DNA from: Stenotrophomonas sepilia
Lineage (GTDB): Bacteria > Pseudomonadota > Gammaproteobacteria > Xanthomonadales > Xanthomonadaceae
Assembly (NCBI RefSeq): GCF_003244875.1
Contig: NZ_LXXZ01000041.1
Coordinates: forward strand, 1 to 64,000
Direction of reading: 5' to 3'
DNA: 64,000 nucleotides
Shown: in pieces, positions 56,550-64,000 of the stretch
How the letters are laid out: each line of letters opens with the position of its first letter
How positions within the stretch are numbered: position 1 is the first letter of the stretch
The notes under the pieces: generated by a model
What the model was told of the DNA's origin: nothing
Databases searched by the model: none
What the model saw: only the letters and a program-made list of their open reading frames with translations
Made by a program: the position numbers and the translations under genes

Positions 56550-57917
56550 TCAGGACTTCTTGACCGGGCGCTTCCAGCCATCGATGGTTTCCTGTCGTGC
56601 ACGTGCCAGCGTCAGCTTGCCGTCCGGCGCGGTGCGGGTGATGACCGACCCGGCAGCGATGGTCGCGCCCTCGCCGATGGTGATCGGCGCCACCAGCGAG
56701 GTGTTGGAGCCGATGAAGGCGTTGTCGCCGATGGTGGTGGTCGACTTGTTCACGCCATCGTAGTTGCAGGTGATGGTGCCGGCACCGATGTTCACCCTGC
56801 TGCCGATCACCGCGTCACCCAGGTAGGTGAGATGGTTCGCCTTGCTGCCGACGCCGAGGGTGACCTTCTTGGTTTCGACGAAGTTGCCGACGTGTACGCC
56901 ATCGGCCAGCACGGTACCCGGCCGCAAGCGTGCGAACGGGCCGATCTGCGCGGCACCTTCGGTGACCACGCCTTCCAGGTCGCAATGCGCGCGCACTTCG
57001 GTGCCGGGCCCCAGGTTGACGTCCTTCAGCCGGTTGAACGGGCCTACGGTAACGCCGTCACCGAGCACGACGTTGCCTTCAAGAACAACGTCGACATCGA
57101 TCAGCACATCGCTGCCCACGGTGACGGTGCCACGGATATCCAGGCGTGCCGGATCGCGCACGCGCGCGCCCTGAGCGCACAGAGCACGCACCGCACGGCG
57201 CTGCCAGGCGCGTTCCAGCTGCGACAGCTGCCACGGATCATTCGCGCCCTCAGCCTCCTGTGCATCGGCGACCAGGGCCATCTCGGCCGGGGTGTACTCA
57301 TGCGCGGCGAACGCGAACACATCGGTAAGGTAGTACTCGCCCTGCGCATTGCTGTTGGACAGCTGCGACAACCAGCGGCGCAGCGCGGTCGACTCTGCGG
57401 CGATGATGCCGGTGTTGATCGTGCGCACGCGCAGCTGGTCGTCGGTGGCGTCCTTCTGCTCGACGATGGAGCCCACCTTGCCCTCTGCATCGCGCAGCAC
57501 GCGGCCGTACCCGCTCGGGTCATCGACATCGGCCACCAGCACTGCCAGCCGGCCCGGCTGCGCGAGCAGGTCGCGCAGGGTCTGCGCGCGGATCAGCGGC
57601 ACATCGCCGTACAACACCAGCACCTGCGCAGCGTCGGGAACCTGCGGCATTGCCTGCGCCACTGCGTGGCCGGTACCGAGCTGCTGGGCCTGTTCGGCCC
57701 ACTGCAGGTCGGGCTGGCCGGCGAAGTACCGACGCACCGCCTCGCCACCATGGCCGTAAACCACGTGGATGGCCGCCGGCTGCAGCTCGCGGGCCGCATC
57801 GATCACGTGCGCCAGCATCGGCTGGCCGGCGATCGGCTGCAGCACCTTTGGCAGCACCGACTTCATGCGCTTGCCGGCGCCGGCGGCGAGGATGATGACG
57901 TGCAGGGCTTGGGTCAT
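56550..57917 (-). CDS. glmU: Bifunctional GlcNAc-1-P uridyltransferase / GlcN-1-P acetyltransferase
   Basis: A 455-residue enzyme making UDP-GlcNAc from glucosamine-1-phosphate. The N-terminal pyrophosphorylase domain starts with [20 protein letters not shown], the usual (L-x-G-G-T-R-M)-like loop. The C-terminal left-handed beta-helix of hexapeptide repeats (about 250-440) carries the acetyltransferase site ([13 protein letters not shown]). It works downstream of glmS. The GNAT gene follows in the same orientation. Confidence 0.97.
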   Translation of the reverse strand: MTQALHVIILAAGAGKRMKSVLPKVLQPIAGQPMLAHVIDAARELQPAAIHVVYGHGGEAVRRYFAGQPDLQWAEQAQQLGTGHAVAQAMPQVPDAAQVLVLYGDVPLIRAQTLRDLLAQPGRLAVLVADVDDPSGYGRVLRDAEGKVGSIVEQKDATDDQLRVRTINTGIIAAESTALRRWLSQLSNSNAQGEYYLTDVFAFAAHEYTPAEMALVADAQEAEGANDPWQLSQLERAWQRRAVRALCAQGARVRDPARLDIRGTVTVGSDVLIDVDVVLEGNVVLGDGVTVGPFNRLKDVNLGPGTEVRAHCDLEGVVTEGAAQIGPFARLRPGTVLADGVHVGNFVETKKVTLGVGSKANHLTYLGDAVIGSRVNIGAGTITCNYDGVNKSTTTIGDNAFIGSNTSLVAPITIGEGATIAAGSVITRTAPDGKLTLARARQETIDGWKRPVKKS

Positions 57918-57967
57918 GGGAGCAGCAGTCCGTAGTTCGTTGCCGGTGATTCTAGAGCGTGGGCCGT

Positions 57968-57973
57968 TAACAT
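57968..57973 (+). promoter_or_regulatory. Candidate -10 element of the GtrA gene
   Basis: TAACAT lies 22 bases before the likely start codon. Position-based inference. Confidence 0.3.
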
Positions 57974-57994
57974 GGGCATCCCTCCTCCTTCACC

Positions 57995-58384
57995 ATGCCG
58001 ATGAGCCTGCTCCGCCAGGGAAGCACCTACCTTGTGATCGGGCTCGTGCAGCTGCTGGTCGATTGGCTGGTGTTCGTGGTCGCCACCGCGCTGGGCATGC
58101 CGGTCGCGCCGGCCAACATCGCCGGTCGCCTGGCCGGCATGCTGCTGGGCTTCTGGCTCAACGGCCGCTACACCTTTGCCGAGGCCGGTGCCGGCAAGCT
58201 GGGATGGAAGCGCTTCGCACGCTTCTTCGGGCTGTGGCTGCTGCTGACGGCAGCGAGCACGCTGCTGGTCAGCCTGGTCGACCAGGCGCTGGGCCTGCAG
58301 TACACGTGGCTGGCCAAGCCGCTGGTGGAAGGCGGGCTGGCGTGCGTGTCGTTCCTGTTGATGCGCCATGTGGTGTATCGCTGA
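57995..58384 (+). CDS. GtrA family membrane protein
   Basis: A 129-residue protein with four membrane helices. The family motif GSTYLVIGLVQLLVDWLVF starts the protein and AGMLLGFWLNGRYTFAE is characteristic of GtrA, a proposed flippase of polyprenyl-linked sugars for surface-glycan decoration. A second Met two codons in could be the start. Its neighbour is a YfhO-like protein, which is often found with GtrA-type genes. Confidence 0.87.
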   Translation: MPMSLLRQGSTYLVIGLVQLLVDWLVFVVATALGMPVAPANIAGRLAGMLLGFWLNGRYTFAEAGAGKLGWKRFARFFGLWLLLTAASTLLVSLVDQALGLQYTWLAKPLVEGGLACVSFLLMRHVVYR

Positions 58385-58410
58385 TCGCGGTCAGCGGTCA
58401 GCGGTCAGCG

Positions 58411-60615
58411 TCACGGCTCTGGCACAGGCGCGCCCAGTCCCTCACGCCACAGCTGCAGCGCGCTGTAGCGCAACCGCACCTGATGCTGCCCGGCCGGCAC
58501 GCACAACGCATGGAAGAGGCCATTGCCGCGCAGCAGCGGCAGTACCTGGCCATCCTCAAGCTGCGCCTGCCAGCCACGACCGGTGGTTTCGTTGATCACC
58601 ACCCATGCTGCGTGGTCGGCCACCACCGTCAGCTCGATGCGTCCCGGCTGGTAGTGCAGCACCTGCACCGTGGCCTCGCCGGCATCCTGTTCGGCACAGT
58701 GGCTGCTGGCGGCTGCCGGCAGCCATAGCTGCCGGTTGAAATCGGTCTGGTTGAACAGCGGCGCAGGCGGTAGACGCTCCTCATGGCGGCGCACCTGCCG
58801 CGGATTCAGTACACGTGGCAGCACGCTGTCACGCCGCGCAAGTTCCACCTGGTCGCCGTGCGCGCTGGAGCCCGGAAACGGCTCCTGAGCCAGCAGCCAA
58901 CGCACGCCCAGCAGGTCGTACAGGGGAGCAGCGGTGTCTGGCATCCAGGCAGTGGGGACCTTCTGCTGGAAGGTATCCACCGGCTCGCCCGGCATCCCGG
59001 TCATCTGCAGATAGTCGCTTGCCAGCAGCGGGTTGTAGCCGTTTGCCAGCGCAATGGCATGCACCGCCGCGCCGTTGGTGAGTCCGCCGATGCCGAAGAC
59101 CACCGCGCGCTCGGGTATGCCGACATGCCGCTCTGCCGCCAGCAGCGCATAGGCGCGCTGCGCAGGACCCGCACGATCGGCGGTGAGCACCGACTTTGTG
59201 CCGCTGCCCGCGTTGAACCTGGTGCCGACGTTGAACAGCAGCAGGTCCAACAGCACCAGTACCAGCACCCAGCGCGCAGGCGCCTGGTGGCGGCGCAGCA
59301 CCCGCACCGCGGCTACGCCCAGCGCGGCGCTGACCGCAAGCCAGGCGAAAGCGAGCGGATGACAATGATCGATCGCCAGCCATGCAGCGCACGCACCCAG
59401 CACTGCGACGACCGCCACGGACACCCGATGCAATCGCAATGGCTGCCGCTGCAGGGCAACCTGCAGGGCATTGGCACCCAGCCACGCCGCCGGAGGCACG
59501 GTAAGGAACAGCGCATCGGATGGGCGCCGGAACAGGTCCAGCCCCGGAAGCCAGCCAAACAACCAAGGAAACAGCGGCGTCGCGCCACCCACCGCGACCA
59601 TGATCGCCAGCGTCAGCGCACACAGCGCGATGCGCGTCGCCGCCGGCTTGCGCCGCAGCACCTCACCGCCCCAGAGCAGCCACAGCGCCAGCGGCACTGC
59701 CCCCACATAGAGGTAATCGGCGCTGATATCACCGAAGGCCCAGCTGTCGCCGCGCCCCTGCGAGAACACGTTGCCCGACAGCAGTGTCACCAGTGTCTGC
59801 CAGTGGATGGCACCCGGCAGCGCGGCTTCCAACGTCAAGCCATTGCGATTGGTCTGGTCCAGCCAAGCCAGCGTAGACAGCCACTGCGGCGCACTGACAA
59901 CGCCGGCGAGAATGGCCACCACGCCCAGCTGCCACAGCAGGCGCATGCGCTGCCCCTGTGCCAGCACGACAGCAGCTACTGCGTAGATCACGCACGCGAG
60001 GATGATGAAATAGGTGACCTGGGTCAGTTGAAGCGTACACATACCGCCGGCCACACCGGCCAGCAGGATGTCGCGCATCCGTCCCCGCCGGCGGACCTGC
60101 TCCAGGCCCAGCCACAGCCAGGGCAGCAGGCAGTAGCTGATGATCATCGGCGTGTGCTGCAGGCGCGACGCGGCCACACCTCCAAACATCAGCGTGAGTG
60201 CGAACAGCAGCTGCGCCGGCGGCGGCATGCCCTGCACGCGGCTCAACCGCAGTGCACCCAGGCCGCCTGCCAGCACATGCAGCAGCACCACCACCGTGAA
60301 CAGGTGCAGGGAGCCCGGCGCCAGCAGCATCGGCAGCAGCATCGTCGGCTGCAGCGTCATCATCTGCGGATCGGCCACCTGCGGGTAGCCACCGTAGAGA
60401 TACGGATTCCACCAGGGGGCCTGCAGGTGACGCAGCTGCTCGGCACTGAAACTGACCGCCGGGAAGAACTGCTGCACGGCATCGAAGGGGATGGTCTTGA
60501 TGCCACTGAGCCATGGCAGGCACAGAACGATCCACGCAATCAGGAACACGCCTGCCGGTGTGCGCCACGGCCGCTGCGAGCTGCCGCCTTCAATCGCTGT
60601 CGAGTAGTGCTGCAT
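58411..60615 (-). CDS. Large polytopic membrane protein, YfhO-like
   Basis: A 734-residue protein with about eleven or twelve hydrophobic segments in the first about 470 residues and a long soluble C-terminal domain. The N-terminal GIKTIPFDAVQQFFPAVSFSAEQL and WWNPYLYGGYPQVADPQ segments are typical of YfhO/GT-C-type membrane glycosyltransferases, in which such acidic loops are catalytic. The C-terminal VVINETTGRGWQAQLEDG is a conserved piece of YfhO-like proteins. It probably decorates cell-surface polymers. It is convergent with gtrA and lies just past the atp operon terminator. Confidence 0.8.
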   Translation of the reverse strand: MQHYSTAIEGGSSQRPWRTPAGVFLIAWIVLCLPWLSGIKTIPFDAVQQFFPAVSFSAEQLRHLQAPWWNPYLYGGYPQVADPQMMTLQPTMLLPMLLAPGSLHLFTVVVLLHVLAGGLGALRLSRVQGMPPPAQLLFALTLMFGGVAASRLQHTPMIISYCLLPWLWLGLEQVRRRGRMRDILLAGVAGGMCTLQLTQVTYFIILACVIYAVAAVVLAQGQRMRLLWQLGVVAILAGVVSAPQWLSTLAWLDQTNRNGLTLEAALPGAIHWQTLVTLLSGNVFSQGRGDSWAFGDISADYLYVGAVPLALWLLWGGEVLRRKPAATRIALCALTLAIMVAVGGATPLFPWLFGWLPGLDLFRRPSDALFLTVPPAAWLGANALQVALQRQPLRLHRVSVAVVAVLGACAAWLAIDHCHPLAFAWLAVSAALGVAAVRVLRRHQAPARWVLVLVLLDLLLFNVGTRFNAGSGTKSVLTADRAGPAQRAYALLAAERHVGIPERAVVFGIGGLTNGAAVHAIALANGYNPLLASDYLQMTGMPGEPVDTFQQKVPTAWMPDTAAPLYDLLGVRWLLAQEPFPGSSAHGDQVELARRDSVLPRVLNPRQVRRHEERLPPAPLFNQTDFNRQLWLPAAASSHCAEQDAGEATVQVLHYQPGRIELTVVADHAAWVVINETTGRGWQAQLEDGQVLPLLRGNGLFHALCVPAGQHQVRLRYSALQLWREGLGAPVPEP

Positions 60616-60636
60616 TCCCTGCTCCTGTGGCGAACA

Positions 60637-60663
60637 AACAAAAACGCCGGCAGCTAGCCGGCG
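60637..60663 (-). terminator. Intrinsic terminator of the ATP synthase operon
   Basis: On the minus strand CGCCGGC-TAGCT-GCCGGCG is followed by TTTTTGTTTG, 25 bases past the atpC stop. Confidence 0.85.
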
Positions 60664-60687
60664 CCTGTGCTTGATGACGCGCGAACC

Positions 60688-61110
60688 TCAGTGCTTGAGA
60701 TTCTTGCGCAGGCGTTCCAGTGCCTGCAGCTGGACGACGGCTTCAGCCAGCTTCTGCTGGGCTTCGGCCACTTCCATCGCTTCGCCGCGGTTGGCCAGGA
60801 TGCGCTCGGCTTCTTCCTTGGCCTTGCGGACCGAGGCTTCGTCGATGTCCTGCGCGCGGATCGCGGTGTCGGCCAGCACGGTCACCACCTGCGGCTGCAC
60901 TTCCAGGATGCCGCCGGAAATGGCGAAATCCAGCTGCTCGCCGTTCGGCGTGGTCACCACCACCTTGCCCGGCTTCAGGCGGGTGATCAACGGCGCGTGC
61001 TTGGGCGCGATGCCCAGTTCGCCCAGCTCACCGGTGGCCACGACCAGGGTCGCTTCGCCACGGAAGATTTCCTGCTCGGCGCTGACGATGTCGCAACGGA
61101 TCGTGCTCAT
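60688..61110 (-). CDS. atpC: ATP synthase F1 subunit epsilon
   Basis: A 140-residue epsilon subunit of F1. The N-terminal beta-barrel has [21 protein letters not shown] and [14 protein letters not shown]; the C-terminal helical hairpin (about 88-138) regulates rotation. Last gene of the atp operon, followed by a clear terminator. Confidence 0.95.
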   Translation of the reverse strand: MSTIRCDIVSAEQEIFRGEATLVVATGELGELGIAPKHAPLITRLKPGKVVVTTPNGEQLDFAISGGILEVQPQVVTVLADTAIRAQDIDEASVRKAKEEAERILANRGEAMEVAEAQQKLAEAVVQLQALERLRKNLKH

Positions 61111-61223
61111 GCAAATCTCTTCGCTGTTCGCGGTGGCGCAATGCCACCGTGGGGGTCCACCGGCGCGGGCGGTTGCCCGGCGCCGGCGTCAGGTCGGCCA
61201 GGATCGCTCCTGCCCGTCCCGGA

Positions 61224-63531
<2,308 letters not shown>

Positions 63532-63547
63532 CTCTTGTTTCCCGTGG

Positions 63548-63617
63548 CGCGGGGCTGATGCCCCGCGTTGTTCAACCGTTTGTCATCTGGTCCAGCGGAG
63601 CCTGGGGCTCCGCTCTA
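63548..63617. repeat. Two hairpins in the atpA-atpG gap
   Basis: CGCGGGGC-TGAT-GCCCCGCG (63548-63567) is followed by AGCGGAGC-CTG-GGCTCCGCT ending in CTAC (63594-63617). The second resembles a diverged SMAG unit. Both lie inside a polycistronic transcript. Confidence 0.55.
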
Positions 63618-63628
63618 CAGGACCGCGA

Positions 63629-64000
63629 TTACCAGCTGCCGGTGGTCTTGAACTCGGCGATGCCCTTCTTGAAGGCACCTTCGATGTCGTTGTCCCAACC
63701 GCCGGTGGCGTTGACCTTGCTGATCAGCTCGCCCTGGGTATTGGCGAAGTGGGCGTGCAGGCCTTCTTCGAACGCCAGCAGCTTGTTGACCGGCACGTCG
63801 TCGAGGTAACCCTCGTTGACGGCGTAGATCGACAGCGCCTGGTTGGCGATCGACATCGGCGCGTACTGCTTCTGCTTCATCAGCTCGGTGACGCGCTGGC
63901 CACGCTCCAGCTGCTTGCGGGTCGCTTCGTCCAGGTCCGAGGCGAACTGCGCGAAGGCAGCCAGTTCACGGTACTGGGCCAGCGAGATACGGATGCCGCC
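63629..64000 (-). CDS. atpA: ATP synthase F1 subunit alpha, C-terminal part (cut by window edge)
   Basis: About 123 residues of the alpha subunit C-terminal domain are visible; the 5' part lies beyond the window. [20 protein letters not shown] and [20 protein letters not shown] are conserved in alpha subunits, and the end is EFKTTGSW. It is the upstream neighbour of atpG on the minus strand. Confidence 0.93.
   Translation of the reverse strand, partial: GGIRISLAQYRELAAFAQFASDLDEATRKQLERGQRVTELMKQKQYAPMSIANQALSIYAVNEGYLDDVPVNKLLAFEEGLHAHFANTQGELISKVNATGGWDNDIEGAFKKGIAEFKTTGSW

Noticed and set aside
58384..58410. Tandem CGGTCAG repeats as a microsatellite
   Set aside because: Only about three imperfect units in a short convergent gap; too short to interpret.

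Overview
The window is a high-GC, gene-dense chromosomal segment of a gammaproteobacterium of the Stenotrophomonas maltophilia complex (Xanthomonadaceae). Three things point there: a complete smeT/smeDEF multidrug efflux locus with the SmeT operator between the divergent genes; many short GTAG-ended palindromes of the SMAG type between genes; and Xanthomonadaceae-like neighbour orders (lptM-dapF-DUF484-xerC-hslVU, mreBCD-mrdA-rodA). No rRNA, tRNA, CRISPR array, prophage or intact insertion sequence was seen. All major reading frames are intact; only atpA is cut, by the window edge.

Layout. 0.4-7.5 kb (- strand): the cell-elongation operon mreB-mreC-mreD-mrdA-rodA, followed by a second rodA paralogue. 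7.8-13.9 kb: a PfkB-type kinase, a HAD phosphatase coupled to a lipoprotein gene, an exported M1 aminopeptidase, ubiE and a cytosine-deaminase-like gene. 14.0-15.2 kb: two small unknowns and a low-affinity iron permease domain protein. 15.3-22.0 kb: smeF-smeE-smeD with divergent smeT, then an oxidoreductase. 23.1-27.9 kb (- strand): lptM, dapF, DUF484, xerC, hslV, hslU. 28-34 kb: a DUF454 membrane protein and two exported S9 peptidases flanking an aminotransferase. 34-40 kb: a small membrane protein, a lipocalin, metNI without metQ, an EamA exporter, a YajQ protein, a DUF1415 protein and an SDR enzyme. 40-48 kb: oligopeptidase A, a PLP cysteine-metabolism enzyme, two glyoxalase-fold genes, a CBS protein and glmS.

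48.05-55.99 kb holds the most interesting unit. An array of GTGTCC half-sites (two nested perfect inverted repeats) and a -24/-12 sigma-54 promoter precede seven co-directional genes: membrane fusion protein, ABC ATPase, two MacB/FtsX-type permeases, a small exported PDZ-like protein, an NtrC-family sigma-54 activator and a histidine kinase with almost no periplasmic sensor. I infer a self-regulated envelope-stress or efflux module in which the transporter may be the sensor, an analogue of Firmicute Bce modules built on sigma-54 control.

56.0-64.0 kb: a GNAT acetyltransferase, glmU, a GtrA protein, a large YfhO-like membrane protein, and the 3' part of the ATP synthase operon (atpA-atpG-atpD-atpC, - strand) ended by a clear intrinsic terminator.

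Repeats matter here. SMAG-type palindromes lie in nearly every larger gap, including inside operons (hslV/hslU, smeE/smeF, rodA/rodA2). Two repeat types have become part of the mreC reading frame, and one supplies the stop codon of the GNAT gene.
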